A program made the translations under genes and the position numbers. Below are positions 54,324-63,743 of a stretch of DNA of 64,000 nt, in pieces. The stretch's first letter is position 1. Each line of letters starts with the position of its first letter. Under the pieces are notes generated by a model. It was not told the DNA's origin. It was given only the letters and a program-made list of their open reading frames with translations, and searched no databases. This DNA comes from Pseudomonas sp. DTU_2021_1001937_2_SI_NGA_ILE_001 (GTDB lineage Bacteria > Pseudomonadota > Gammaproteobacteria > Pseudomonadales > Pseudomonadaceae): the NCBI RefSeq assembly GCF_032463525.1, contig NZ_CP135971.1:1302001-1366000 (forward strand), read 5' to 3'.

Positions 54324-54417
54324 ACCGGGTAAGGGACTTCAGCTGCGCAGCGACCACATGTTCACAACAGATGCAGTGAATTTTCTGGCACTCTCGCGGC
54401 TAAAGCCGCTCCTACCG
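54324..54417. repeat. REP pair (BIME-like) before HBM receptor
   Basis: A degenerate left REP (ACTTCAGCTGCGCAGCG) and an intact right REP (TCGCGGCTAAAGCCGCTCCT) flank TGTTCACAACAGATGCAGTG. The trailing CGACTACCTGAACTG and AAGCCAATACGGTTCAG match the flanks of the 35.6 kb copy, so the mobile unit may be larger than the REP pair. Confidence 0.8.
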
Positions 54418-54515
54418 AGCATATAACGACTACCTGAACTGTATTGCGGCTAAAGCCAATACGGTTCAGTCAGACCACGTACTGCCGACCTTGGGCAGTA
54501 CGCTGGCCGCCCCGG

Positions 54516-56438
54516 TTACACGTGAAAGCGCTGCACATGCCCCTGCAATGTATGCCCCAGCCTGGCCAGCTCCTGGCTTGCCTGGCTGGTCTGCTCACTG
54601 GCCGTGTAGGTCTGCTCGGTGATATTGCGCACATTCACCACGCTGCGGTTGATCTCCTCGGCCACCGCGCCCTGCTGCTCGGCAGCGGCGGCGATCTGTT
54701 GGGTCATGCCCTGGATAGCCACGATACTTGAGTTGATGCTCGACAGCGCCTGACCGGCCTCGCGGGCCAGCTCCACGCTGTCGGTGGTCAGGCTCAGGCT
54801 CGACTCCATGCGCTGTACCGCGTTGCTAGTGCCCTGCTGCAACGCAGCGATGAGCCCTTCGATTTCCTGCGTGGACTGCTGGGTGCGTTGGGCCAGGCCA
54901 CGAACCTCGTCGGCCACCACGGCGAAACCGCGTCCCGCCTCGCCGGCGCGCGCCGCTTCGATGGCGGCGTTCAAGGCCAGCAGGTTGGTCTGCTCGGCGA
55001 CTGACTTGATGACGTCGAGCATGCTGCCGATCCGGCCACTTTCTGCCGCCAGGGTGCCAATGGCCTGGCTGGTGCGCTGCACTTCCCCGGTGAGGCTCTC
55101 GATCTGGCCGATGGCCTTCATGACGATCTGCGCTCCGCCCCTGGCATCCTGCGCCGCATGATCCACGGCACTGGCCGTTTCGACCGCATTGCGTGCCACG
55201 TCTTGCACCGAAGTGGTCATCTCATGCATCGCCGTGGCCACCTGTTCGGTTTCGAGCTTCTGGTCGCTGGCACCGTTGCGGGTCTGCAGGGTGATGGCCG
55301 ACAGCTCCTCGGTGGCGCTGGCGATCAAGGTCGCGCCGTCGCCAATATGGCTGACCAGTTGTCGCAAGTTGACGGTCATCTCCGCCAGACCTTGCTCCAG
55401 CTGGCCAATTTCGTCCTGGCGCGATGAGGTGGCCTGGACGGCGAGGTCGCCGCTGGCCACCCGGCGAACGCTATCGAGCGCTGCGCGCAGGGGCGGTACG
55501 ATCTGCCGGGTAATCAGCAACGCGCCGAAGAGGCCGAGAATCAAAGCCAGTGCCAGGCAACTGGTCATGGTCCAGGCCGCTGTGGCGGTGTCCTTGGCGC
55601 GCATCTGCATCTGGTTGTCGTAGAGCGCCTGGCTGGTCTGCAGCATGGTGTCGCCGTTCTTCTCTATTTCGGCGAGCTGGGTCTTGATCTGCAACAACGC
55701 CGCCTGATGCGTCTGCAGCGTCTCGCGATAGCCGGCAATCAACGTTTGCAGCTCAGAGAAGGCGGCCTGATCGCCGCCGGTCAGAGTCTGGCGCAGCACC
55801 TTCAGGCTGGCCAGGGTCTTGTCGACGGCGGCAGCAGCGGCATCGAAGTTTTTCGGGTTGTTGCTGTAGGTATAGGCTCGGGTTTCGAAACGGGCGAAGA
55901 GAAACTGCATCTGCAGGTCCTTGACCACTCGATAGACCCGGTATTGCTCGGCGACATCGGCATTGCTGTCGCTGACATACTTGTCCAGAGCATTGATCAT
56001 CGTCAGCGACTTGTCACCTGTGGTGCGCCGCACCAGACGCGAGGCGTCGATCTGCTGGTAGCTACTCTTGAGCTTTTCGATACCGGCCTGGTAGGCGCCC
56101 AGCTCCTGGATCATCTCCGCCACTTTGGCCTGGTTCGCCGAGGTCTGAAAGAAGCCATTCAGCTCGTTCAAGGTCTGCCCGGTGGCCTCCATTTTCACCG
56201 CCAGCGCCTTGGCCTTTTCCTGATCGCCCTCGCTTTGCAGGTAGTCCGCTCGCGCCAGGCGCATGGTGGCCAGTTCGTTCATCAGCTCGTTCACGGCGCT
56301 CATGCGGTCCATTCGGTAGGACAACCCGGAAATGGAACTCCACCCTGCCCAGAAAATCAGCAGGCTCATCAACAGCAACAGGCCGAAGCCCATTGCCAGC
56401 TTCCTGGCGACACTCAGGTTGGCAAGCCAGCGATACAT
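54516..56438 (-). CDS. Methyl-accepting chemotaxis protein with HBM-type helical sensor
   Basis: A 640-aa receptor: membrane helix at about residues 12-32, a long all-helical periplasmic domain of about 250 residues (helical bimodular type, as in McpS-like receptors for organic acids and aromatics), a second membrane helix near 290, HAMP ([20 protein letters not shown]), and a signalling domain with [20 protein letters not shown]. The sensor has no Cache motifs. It is about 2 kb from benR and may sense a carboxylate; the ligand is not readable. Confidence 0.88.
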   Translation of the reverse strand: MYRWLANLSVARKLAMGFGLLLLMSLLIFWAGWSSISGLSYRMDRMSAVNELMNELATMRLARADYLQSEGDQEKAKALAVKMEATGQTLNELNGFFQTSANQAKVAEMIQELGAYQAGIEKLKSSYQQIDASRLVRRTTGDKSLTMINALDKYVSDSNADVAEQYRVYRVVKDLQMQFLFARFETRAYTYSNNPKNFDAAAAAVDKTLASLKVLRQTLTGGDQAAFSELQTLIAGYRETLQTHQAALLQIKTQLAEIEKNGDTMLQTSQALYDNQMQMRAKDTATAAWTMTSCLALALILGLFGALLITRQIVPPLRAALDSVRRVASGDLAVQATSSRQDEIGQLEQGLAEMTVNLRQLVSHIGDGATLIASATEELSAITLQTRNGASDQKLETEQVATAMHEMTTSVQDVARNAVETASAVDHAAQDARGGAQIVMKAIGQIESLTGEVQRTSQAIGTLAAESGRIGSMLDVIKSVAEQTNLLALNAAIEAARAGEAGRGFAVVADEVRGLAQRTQQSTQEIEGLIAALQQGTSNAVQRMESSLSLTTDSVELAREAGQALSSINSSIVAIQGMTQQIAAAAEQQGAVAEEINRSVVNVRNITEQTYTASEQTSQASQELARLGHTLQGHVQRFHV

Positions 56439-56985
56439 AGCGGGTACTCCTTGAGGAACTGGCCGACGCGATAGCGCAGCAGTGAAAGCAGATTAGTTGT
56501 CGTTATAAGCCGGCGCAAAGCCGCCAGGCAGCAGTGTTTTCAGTCTACGGGACAAGGTCTGAAGAACAGCGTAGAGGGGATCAGGCAGATGAGTACGGGC
56601 ATGGAGAACATCTCGTTTTTCTTATTTATGTATACAGCGATACCAGTCCGGCCCTGGATGCCTGCAACACCGTGGTGGCAGCCATCGAATGAGTCATGCG
56701 GACAGGCACAAACCGCGCCCCAGACACTGCGGGCATGTTCAGCCAGACTGACAGGGGCTTATAGAACGTTCAAATGCAAATATTTACGATTTTATTGCCT
56801 TTAATGCATCAATCGTGACAGACAGCCACGCCCAGTGCCGATGTAGACACAGGCATCAACACGTGGATAGATGAGAAAAAGAGGGGCAGATGACATCGCC
56901 AGGAGAGCGATGCCAAGAGAACAGGCATACGGAAAGCAGGCCAGATCAGACCTGGCGCGGGTACAGATGGATAGGCTTTGTACTG
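56439..56985. other. Intergenic region without visible gene
   Basis: About 550 bases between the HBM receptor start and the DUF1652 stop. Short frames have no ribosome sites or protein character. Composition becomes AT-richer from about 56.6 kb. No repeat or RNA gene was recognised. Confidence 0.4.
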
Positions 56986-57243
56986 CTAACCAAGCCGACG
57001 CATGGAAAGATCCATTTGCGCCATGAGGTCCCTTTGCTCTCTGAGTGACAGAACCAGGCGCGCAATGGAGCGACTGTTGGCGAGTTCGGACAATGGCAGG
57101 CCCGTAACATACAGCTCCATGTCGCCTGACACGGCATGGAACAGCTTGATCGAGAAGCTGTCGTTGCTGCCCATGACACATTCGCACCGACTGGGGCGGA
57201 ATGCCGTTTCGAGCACGCGTTGAAGATCCGCTTTTGACTGCAT
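56986..57243 (-). CDS. DUF1652 family protein
   Basis: An 85-aa Pseudomonas-type DUF1652 protein: FRPSRCECVMGSNDSFSIKL near residue 17, GDMELYVTGLPLSELANSRS near 40 and a helical end REQRDLMAQMDLS. AGAGG precedes the ATG. Family function is unknown. Confidence 0.85.
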   Translation of the reverse strand: MQSKADLQRVLETAFRPSRCECVMGSNDSFSIKLFHAVSGDMELYVTGLPLSELANSRSIARLVLSLREQRDLMAQMDLSMRRLG

Positions 57244-57395
57244 GGCTTGGCCTCTGCTGGTGAGGAATTGTCTTACATAGTAGACAAACTTCCGGCTGAT
57301 CGGTTGCAGACGCGAGGATTTCGTTTACCGGTCATCGACAAAGGCTGCTGTCAGAAAGCCTTGGCGTTTTCCTTGGCATAGGCAAACCTTTGTTC

Positions 57396-58301
57396 TTACA
57401 GGGCTCGGAACTCTTCGGACTGTTCCTCAAGCCATTCTAAAAACTCCTTCAAGGGCGATGTTCGCTCCCGCCCCGGCACTGCAACGGCCGAGTATTTCAA
57501 GCCTTCGATCTTGATATCTGGCTTGATATCTACCAATAACCCCTTGGCTACGCTATCGGCGACCAACACGGTACTGGCAAGCACCAGGCCCTGCCCTGAA
57601 ATGGCCGCCTGATGCGCAAAATGCTCATCGTCATACTCCCGATAAATGGCGTTATCGATCCATTGTTCCAGACCCGCCACCCGGCACCAGTTTTCCCAAC
57701 TTATGGAGAACGGAAAGGGCGTGCCCCACCGCACGTTTATAAGACTCAGGTTTTGATTGCTCCCATTCACATTGGCCGCTTTCCAGCGCGGGCATGAAAA
57801 TGCGCCAAACTCTTCCTGCATGAGAAACTTCTTATATAACCCCGGGTAATCACCCGAACCACAACGAATCGCCACGTCAATGGATGAATCTCTCAGCAGG
57901 TCGACGATATCGTTACTGGTTTCGATACTGACTTGAACGTCGGGATACTTGGCGTAGAAATCAGACACTCGGGGAATCAACCACAGGGCCGCAAATGCCG
58001 GCGTGGTGGTGACACGAACTTTCCTTGGGCTGGAATCTCCGCTAAAGCCTTTAAAACTTCGGCAGATATCGGATAACGCGAGATGAATACTGGGATAGAG
58101 CAACTGGCCGCTCTCTGTCAACTTCACCCCTTGAGCCGTGCGCTCAAATAAAAGAGTACCCAGCTGACTTTCCAAGGACTTTATTTGATGAGAGATGGCC
58201 GCCGGCGTGACATATAACTCCTTCGCGGCAGACTTGAACCCGCCTAATCTGGCTGCAGACTCGAATGCTCTTAATGCGGTTAACGGCAATTTAGCAAACA
58301 C
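57396..58301 (-). CDS. LysR-family regulator (GcvA-like) of the accessory block
   Basis: A 301-aa LysR regulator of the GcvA type: LTALRAFESAARLGGFKSAA and TPAAISHQIKSLESQLGTLLF form the helix-turn-helix (about residues 8-50). The substrate domain has ALWLIPRVSDFYAKYPDVQV near 105 and DVAIRCGSGDYPGLYKK near 145. The start is taken as GTG at 58301, preceded by AAGGAG at proper distance; an upstream TTG at 58322 lacks a site. Divergent from the 2OG-dioxygenase gene and AT-richer than the neighbouring backbone, it probably controls the 58.6-62.7 kb genes. Confidence 0.87.
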   Translation of the reverse strand: MFAKLPLTALRAFESAARLGGFKSAAKELYVTPAAISHQIKSLESQLGTLLFERTAQGVKLTESGQLLYPSIHLALSDICRSFKGFSGDSSPRKVRVTTTPAFAALWLIPRVSDFYAKYPDVQVSIETSNDIVDLLRDSSIDVAIRCGSGDYPGLYKKFLMQEEFGAFSCPRWKAANVNGSNQNLSLINVRWGTPFPFSISWENWCRVAGLEQWIDNAIYREYDDEHFAHQAAISGQGLVLASTVLVADSVAKGLLVDIKPDIKIEGLKYSAVAVPGRERTSPLKEFLEWLEEQSEEFRAL

Positions 58302-58562
58302 ATCCAGCTCCTTCCAGATCAAAAAATTTAGCCTGGCTAACTTTATCTGGTTTGCTCAAATTTTCATAGGCCGCGACCATCGTCAAGCACCCGCCGTCCG
58401 CCCCCGCCCTGCGCATGCCTTACATGCCCATCCCGGCTCTAGAATACGCAATTTCTCTGTACGAAACACAGTGATTGGCGGGGTAAAACCTGATCCATCG
58501 GACAGCTCAATACGCGTAAAACCTCAGACTGAAGAGGTGCGTTAGTCATCTTGCGAGGCCCT

Positions 58563-59525
58563 ATGAAAGAAGAAGCTATCCCGCTCATCGACGCTGCAGC
58601 ATTACGACCAGGCAGACCGATTCCACTTGAGTTGGTCGATGCGGTAGACAGCGCCTGCCGAGGAATGGGCTTCTTCACCGTTGTCAATCACGCTGTCGAC
58701 ACCGGTTTGATTTCTAATGTTTTTGCGCAACTGAAATCGTTATTTGATCTTCCATCTGCAGAAAAGCAGAAAATAGAAATCCATAAGTCACCGTTCATGC
58801 GGGGATATTTCAGCGAAGGCGCCGATAAATCGGACGGGGTACTGGGCGATATCAAGGAAGGCTTTGACATGGCCACCGACCTCCCGGTAACCGATCCCTA
58901 TGTAAGAGCAAAACTTCCGTTCTATGGCCCCAATGCCTGGCCCGCCGCCCTTCCAGACTTTCGACACGTAATGACCGACTATCACAAGCAGACCCTGGCA
59001 TTCGGAAAGGACCTGCTGCGCGTTTTTGCATTGGCACTGGATGTGCCAGCGTCCTATTTTGATGAGAAGTTCACCAAGCCTATGGCGCAGCTCAGGCTAC
59101 TGAGGTACCCGTCAATTAAATACCGGCCAGGCATGCCCATCGGGGCAGGTGAGCATACCGATTTTGGCTGGATCACCATGATACTTCAGGATGACGCGGG
59201 AGGACTTGAAGTGCAAAGTACATCAGGCGCCTGGATCAAAGCGGCACCGATAGATAATGCATTCGTCGTGAACGTCGGCGACCTGATGCAGCGCTGGACC
59301 AATGACCGCTATAAAGCCACCTTGCATAGGGTTATAAATACCAGCGGCAGAGTTCGTCATTCGGCCGCCTTTTTCATGGATCCTGACTACACTGCAAAAG
59401 TAGAATGCCTGCACAGCTGTCAATCCGTCCGAACCCCATCAAAATACCCGCCGATATTAGCCGGGGAATACATGGATAAAAGGTTCCTGGAGACCACTAC
59501 ATTCCGTGAAACCGAAGCCGTTTAG
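58563..59525 (+). CDS. 2-oxoglutarate/Fe(II)-dependent dioxygenase (IPNS-like superfamily)
   Basis: A 320-aa enzyme of the isopenicillin N synthase-like family. The N-terminal DIOX_N part opens with IPLIDAAALRPGR. The iron facial triad is visible: H and D in GEHTDFGWITMILQDD (about 193-208) and the distal H in YKATLHRVINTSGR near 250. The 2-oxoglutarate-binding R-x-S motif is in VRHSAAFF near 263. It would oxidise a small substrate with O2 and decarboxylation of 2-oxoglutarate. The start ATG 58563 follows GAGG. It is the first gene of an accessory run with a transporter 11 bases behind. Substrate unknown. Confidence 0.87.
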   Translation: MKEEAIPLIDAAALRPGRPIPLELVDAVDSACRGMGFFTVVNHAVDTGLISNVFAQLKSLFDLPSAEKQKIEIHKSPFMRGYFSEGADKSDGVLGDIKEGFDMATDLPVTDPYVRAKLPFYGPNAWPAALPDFRHVMTDYHKQTLAFGKDLLRVFALALDVPASYFDEKFTKPMAQLRLLRYPSIKYRPGMPIGAGEHTDFGWITMILQDDAGGLEVQSTSGAWIKAAPIDNAFVVNVGDLMQRWTNDRYKATLHRVINTSGRVRHSAAFFMDPDYTAKVECLHSCQSVRTPSKYPPILAGEYMDKRFLETTTFRETEAV

Positions 59526-59536
59526 GAGACATTAAA

Positions 59537-60058
59537 ATGCAAGAAAAAGAATATTTTATTTTCTACGCTTCAGCCTTTACAGCCATTCTCGGAACGGTCG
59601 GCTATCACCTGCTGATGAAGAAGATTCCGGAAAATGTGAACCCGCTGGTATCCATCTTAGGCATCTACGTCGCAATTGTTATCCTCTCGTCTCTGATGCT
59701 GCCATTTTTCATCGGCAATGGCACCCTGCTGGCCAGCCTCAAGCAAATGAGCTGGATTCAGGTCGGTATCGCGGGGTGCATCCTGATGATGGAGATCGGC
59801 TTCCTGCTTATGTATCGAAGCGGCTGGGACCTCAGCACAGGTAATATCGTGACCGGCGTTGCCATCAATATCGCCTTGGGCTTCATCGGCGTGGTCTTTC
59901 TGAAAGAAGGCTTGTCGGTTTTGAACGTATGCGGCGTTCTCCTGTGCATCACAGGTGTCGCACTGATCGGCTACAAGGGCGAGGCTGGTAGCATTCAGCC
60001 CGTGGCGAGCAGCAGTTCGGAAATCGTGGAATCGACCCCGCTGGCCATGAAGAAGTAG
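59537..60058 (+). CDS. Short EamA/DMT-like membrane transporter
   Basis: A 173-aa protein with five hydrophobic segments, equal to one EamA repeat: opening FYASAFTAILGTVGYHLLMKK, a middle SWIQVGIAGCILMMEIGFLLMYRSGW, and an end VFLKEGLSVLNVCGVLLCITGVALIGYKG, which is the classic EamA last-helix pattern. A single repeat would need to dimerise. It starts 11 bases after the dioxygenase gene, so the two are probably an operon; export of the dioxygenase product is one possibility. Confidence 0.8.
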   Translation: MQEKEYFIFYASAFTAILGTVGYHLLMKKIPENVNPLVSILGIYVAIVILSSLMLPFFIGNGTLLASLKQMSWIQVGIAGCILMMEIGFLLMYRSGWDLSTGNIVTGVAINIALGFIGVVFLKEGLSVLNVCGVLLCITGVALIGYKGEAGSIQPVASSSSEIVESTPLAMKK

Positions 60059-60526
60059 AACCAACAGATGCGTTCGCTATGGCTACGCCTTCGCCTGGAA
60101 GCGTCCATAGCTGAACGCTACTTGTCACGCTCAGGTAGAAATGTATTCCCTCCTCTCTTGGCATTTCCCCGAAGCGCCTGTCTGCAAGCCCTGAAAATCA
60201 TGCGTACAAATCCGGCGATAACATCTTAGAGCAGCCCTATAAAGCCAAATAAAAATCAAAATTATCTAACGCTAGATTAGATAAAGTAATTTGACAAATG
60301 CAGAAAGCATTTGCAACACTCGCCCTGCATAAAATTGCACATTGACATCAATCCTTGATTGTTGCTGCCTTTTATAAAAAGTGCAATGTCATCCGACCTA
60401 TGCGAAACGTAAAAGCTCTTGCACACTATCGCAGCCATCAGCCGCCACGCGAAGAAGCAGGGTTCTGGCACCCGTAAAAACTCATTGAAAGAATATAAAT
60501 TATAGAACCTTAAAGTAGGTAGTTCT
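60059..60526. other. AT-rich gap with two dyads before desaturase gene
   Basis: No gene is visible in 468 bases. Two perfect 7-bp inverted repeats are present: TTATCTA-N9-TAGATAA at 60262-60284 and CAAATGC-N5-GCATTTG at 60295-60313. A TTGACA at 60292 could be a -35 element, but no good -10 is seen at the right distance. The dyads are candidate regulator sites for the downstream desaturase. Confidence 0.45.
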
Positions 60527-61609
60527 ATGTCGTCCGCCTATGCAGACCTGTATCTGAATGCTTTGAAAAACCCCGCACTCAGAAAAGACCTTATTGCCAT
60601 TGCCAAGAAAAGAAACAAAACACTCTCGGTTTTAATGCCTTTACTCACTGCGCTACTGATCGTGGCAGGTATCTATTGCTCATCGGCATCCCTTGTATGG
60701 CTGCTAATAGGTATCCCACTGATCACGATGGGTAAGATCTGGGCTTGGTATTTAGGACACGAGTACGCTCATAACTGCGCTTTCAAGTCAAAGAAAACCA
60801 ACGCCTTGCTGGGCGAGTTTGTCTCGTTCATCAACGGACTGAGCTTTTCATCCTTTGAGGAATACCAGCATCTCCACAACCGCCACCACGCCGACAAGGT
60901 CGACCTGGTAGGCTTCGACATCAGGCAGTTCAAAAGCGACCACCCTCGCGCCTACCAGGTCATGGAATACCTTGAGCGCATCTACGTTCCTGGCTTCTAC
61001 TACCTCATCAAGTTGTATGGCATAGGCGCCACCCTAAAAAGCGGAACGCGACAGGAGAAAGGCCGTGCGGTAATCGCTACCCTCCTCTACGTCTCAGGCT
61101 ACGCACTGGGCATTGTTTACTGCCTCCCGGCCCTCATTGCCTGGCAGATCGCCTCGCTCATCAGAATTCATGTAGTGCGTTTCGTCGACTGCTTTCAACA
61201 CTCCTTCGAGCAAATACAACTGGATGAGCCGAGCGCCAACAAAAGCGACAAGCACTTTGAAATCCTCAACACCTTCTCCATCCCTGTAGCCCGCAAGCAC
61301 ACGTACCTGAATCTATTGATCTTGAATTTTGGCTATCACAACGCTCATCATTCGTTTCCCACCTGCCCCTGGTACCTATTGCCTAGGCTGGAAAATCGAA
61401 TCGAGCAAGGAATGCAGTCACAAACCGATCATGCCAACGTATTGCCTGCACGGGAAAGCAATTTGAATTTTTTCGACTTGCTCAGCCTTTATCGAAAGCA
61501 TCATCTGGCGCGCATCGCGAGTGATAGTGAAGGGAGTCCGTACGATAAAAGAGGTAATTTCAGCATTGAGAAATTTACCGGCGCCTATACGGATAAGCTT
61601 CTTGGCTAA
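60527..61609 (+). CDS. Membrane fatty acid desaturase-family protein
   Basis: A 360-aa integral membrane di-iron enzyme of the desaturase/hydroxylase superfamily. Three histidine boxes are intact: HEYAH near residue 82, HNRHH near 117 and HNAHH near 270, with hydrophobic helices between (LMPLLTALLIVAGIYCS, VWLLIGIPLITMG, TLLYVSGYALGIVYCLPALI). The family includes lipid desaturases and enzymes acting on amino-acid-like or terpene substrates, so the target is open. It lies in the AT-rich block after the EamA-like gene. The ribosome site is weak (TAGG). Confidence 0.87.
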   Translation: MSSAYADLYLNALKNPALRKDLIAIAKKRNKTLSVLMPLLTALLIVAGIYCSSASLVWLLIGIPLITMGKIWAWYLGHEYAHNCAFKSKKTNALLGEFVSFINGLSFSSFEEYQHLHNRHHADKVDLVGFDIRQFKSDHPRAYQVMEYLERIYVPGFYYLIKLYGIGATLKSGTRQEKGRAVIATLLYVSGYALGIVYCLPALIAWQIASLIRIHVVRFVDCFQHSFEQIQLDEPSANKSDKHFEILNTFSIPVARKHTYLNLLILNFGYHNAHHSFPTCPWYLLPRLENRIEQGMQSQTDHANVLPARESNLNFFDLLSLYRKHHLARIASDSEGSPYDKRGNFSIEKFTGAYTDKLLG

Positions 61610-61811
61610 GCCAGAAGCATGACAATTCCAAATTTCGCTACGAACCGTCTGCCGATGATTATCGACCAAAGGCATTCGACAAAACATCCTTAATTGAAAA
61701 CCGCGTTACGGCCCTTCAATTACAACCATACGCCCGAATCGTCTCGCTAAAGAATTCACTTCCTCAAAATATTGAATGCCTCCCCAGGAGGCATTTCAGG
61801 ACGCATTTAAA

Positions 61812-62735
61812 ATGTTGAGCTTCCTGTATTGGCTTACTAAAAAGGGGCCTACTGTTCTGGCGCTGGGCTGTGGGGTCGGTATCTTTCTGCCAACCGCAGC
61901 CACCTACATGAGACCGATGATGCCCATGATGGTTTTTATCTTCGTGCTAGGAACGCTGCTACGGGTCGATAACAAGAAAATTATAGAAGCCGCCAAGAAC
62001 ATCCACACCTCCATCGTCTTCCCTCTCATATTTGTTGTTGCATGCCCCTATATCTTGGGTTGGACCATAAAGCTATTGAGCAGGAATGACGAGCTGGCAC
62101 TGGCCGTTGCTCTTGCAGTCGCTGCGCCCCCTGCAAGTGGAAACTCTGCAGTCGCGAGAATGCTGAAGCTTGCCCCTTCCGTAGCACTAGTGTCGACACT
62201 CTGCTCAATGGTCCTGATACCAGTATCCGCACCCTTGATACTCTATTTTTTCAAAAATCATGTAGATATCGCTATCAACCCGATCGATCTGGCAATTCGC
62301 CTGGCTATTTTGATTGGCTCAGCGGAGGGTGCTGCATTATTGATACGGAGGTTCGCCTTCAATTTCGTCAGCCAACATGGGATAGCCATCGACGGCGTGG
62401 TGATATCCGCTCTGTTCATTTTCGCGGTAGGCACCATGGCGGGCATGCAGGAGCTCATCCTGCATGACCCAGGCCTGGTACTGGCTGTAATCCTGTTGGT
62501 TTATGGCATCAATCTAGTCATGCAACTCAGCTGCGGTTTCCTGTTCCCTGGGTGGCCCCAGCTCAAAGCGACCATCGGCCTTACCGCCGGCAACCGAAAC
62601 GTCGGCCTTCTCTGGTCTGCTTTAGGCCTGTCGATCTCGCCAACTCTTTTGCTGGTGTTTGCCTGTTCTCAGCTACCTATCCATACGATGCCGAGAATCT
62701 TGCAGTATGTGCTACCCAGGCTGAAGATCACTTAG
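61812..62735 (+). CDS. BASS-family (bile acid:Na+ symporter-like) transporter
   Basis: A 307-aa membrane protein with about nine to ten helices. The two crossover regions typical of the BASS/SBF fold are recognisable: AAPPASGNSAVARMLKLAPS near residue 115 and GLTAGNRNVGLLWSALGLS near 255. Such carriers move organic anions with sodium. The start ATG 61812 (MLSFLYWLT) follows AGGA; an earlier in-frame ATG at 61776 has no ribosome site. Last gene of the accessory block, about 200 bases from the tRNA-Pro gene. Confidence 0.82.
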   Translation: MLSFLYWLTKKGPTVLALGCGVGIFLPTAATYMRPMMPMMVFIFVLGTLLRVDNKKIIEAAKNIHTSIVFPLIFVVACPYILGWTIKLLSRNDELALAVALAVAAPPASGNSAVARMLKLAPSVALVSTLCSMVLIPVSAPLILYFFKNHVDIAINPIDLAIRLAILIGSAEGAALLIRRFAFNFVSQHGIAIDGVVISALFIFAVGTMAGMQELILHDPGLVLAVILLVYGINLVMQLSCGFLFPGWPQLKATIGLTAGNRNVGLLWSALGLSISPTLLLVFACSQLPIHTMPRILQYVLPRLKIT

Positions 62736-62886
62736 CCACGCGCAGAGCACCTCTGACCGACGGCTTCGGGCCAAAGGCGTAACAGAGTGCTCGGGAGGGG
62801 CTATCAAGCGACCAGCAAGGGTACATAGGCGGGCCAGCGCTGACGGCGCAGGCTGGAAAACGAGTCACGCATAAGTCACATAAATG

Positions 62887-62919
62887 AAAAAGGCCAATGC
62901 TGTAAGCATTGGCCTTTTT
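62887..62919. terminator. Bidirectional terminator between BASS gene and tRNA-Pro
   Basis: A 14-bp stem AAAAAGGCCAATGC / GCATTGGCCTTTTT with a 5-base loop. Both strands end in T runs, so it stops the minus-strand tRNA transcript and the plus-strand accessory genes. Confidence 0.9.
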
Positions 62920-62931
62920 CATTGAAGATAA

Positions 62932-63008
62932 TGGTCGGGACGGAGTGATTCGAACACTCGACCCCTTGCACCCCATGCAAGTGCGCTACCGGGCTGCGCT
63001 ACGCCCCG
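62932..63008 (-). tRNA. tRNA-Pro (anticodon GGG)
   Basis: A 77-base tRNA on the minus strand starting CGGGGCGTAGCGCAG and ending GTCCCGACCA with CCA encoded. The acceptor stem pairs CGGGGCG with the 3' part CGTCCCG with one mismatch or wobble. The anticodon stem CTTGC / GCAAG holds the loop ATGGGGT, giving anticodon GGG. The TTCGAATC loop is standard. tRNA 3' ends are common integration sites and the accessory block abuts this one; no second copy of the 3' end was seen in the window. Confidence 0.95.
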
Positions 63009-63100
63009 ACTCCGGTGGTGAAGCTCTTCCACTACTGTGGAAGTGGTGAGGAATATACCCTAAGCTTTTGAATTATGGAAGCATTTTGTGATTTTCCTGC

Positions 63101-63457
63101 TCAGGACTTGAGCAAGACCAGCACGTCTTCCAGCTCGGCAATCATCTGCCGGATCATCTGCTTGTATTCCTGGGTATCGTCCTTGGGTTCGCCGCTGGTG
63201 AGGCGCAGGCGCGCCCCCCCAATGGTGAAGCCCTGATCGTATAGCAGACCACGAATCTGCCGGATCATCAGCACGTCCTGGCGCTGATAATACCGGCGAT
63301 TGCCACGCCGCTTGACGGGGTTGAGCTGAGGAAACTCCTGTTCCCAATAGCGCAGAACGTGCGGTTTTACCGCACAAAGCTCGCTGACTTCACCAATGGT
63401 GAAGTAGCGCTTGCCCGGAATGGGCGGCAGCTCATCGTTATGGCTTGGTTCCAGCAT
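63101..63457 (-). CDS. MerR-family regulator downstream of ihfA
   Basis: A 118-aa MerR-type protein: [22 protein letters not shown] near residues 20-42 is the winged helix, and [21 protein letters not shown] follows. The C-terminal part is helical and short, without a metal-binding loop, as in the MerR protein conserved next to ihfA in many gammaproteobacteria. The ATG at 63457 lies inside the ihfA 3' end (20-base overlap), so the two are one transcript. Confidence 0.9.
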   Translation of the reverse strand: MLEPSHNDELPPIPGKRYFTIGEVSELCAVKPHVLRYWEQEFPQLNPVKRRGNRRYYQRQDVLMIRQIRGLLYDQGFTIGGARLRLTSGEPKDDTQEYKQMIRQMIAELEDVLVLLKS

Positions 63458-63740
63458 AAGCTTCAACTCGGGCTTTCAGTTTCTGCCCTGGACGAAAGGT
63501 GACTACACGGCGAGCCGTAATCGGGATTTCTTCCCCGGTTTTCGGGTTGCGGCCCGGTCTCTGGCGCTTGTCGCGCAAGTCAAAATTGCCGAAACCGGAC
63601 AGTTTGACTTGCTCGTTGTCTTCCAGAGCGTGCCTGATTTCCTCGAAAAACAGCTCCACCAATTCCTTGGCTTCGCGTTTGTTCAGGCCTAGCTCTTCAT
63701 AGAGACGTTCGGCCATCTCAGCTTTCGTCAGAGCCCCCAT
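63438..63740 (-). CDS. ihfA: Integration host factor alpha subunit
   Basis: A 100-aa IHF alpha: [20 protein letters not shown] at the start, [14 protein letters not shown] in the middle, and the DNA-bending arm [20 protein letters not shown]. It bends DNA as a heterodimer with IhfB. It lies directly after pheT, the universal gammaproteobacterial order. Confidence 0.97.
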   Translation of the reverse strand: MGALTKAEMAERLYEELGLNKREAKELVELFFEEIRHALEDNEQVKLSGFGNFDLRDKRQRPGRNPKTGEEIPITARRVVTFRPGQKLKARVEAYAGTKP

Positions 63741-63743
63741 ACG

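Noticed and set aside
62932..63008. Attachment-site duplication of the tRNA-Pro 3' end
   Set aside because: No second copy of the 3' sequence and no integrase were seen in the window, so an integrative island is not proven.
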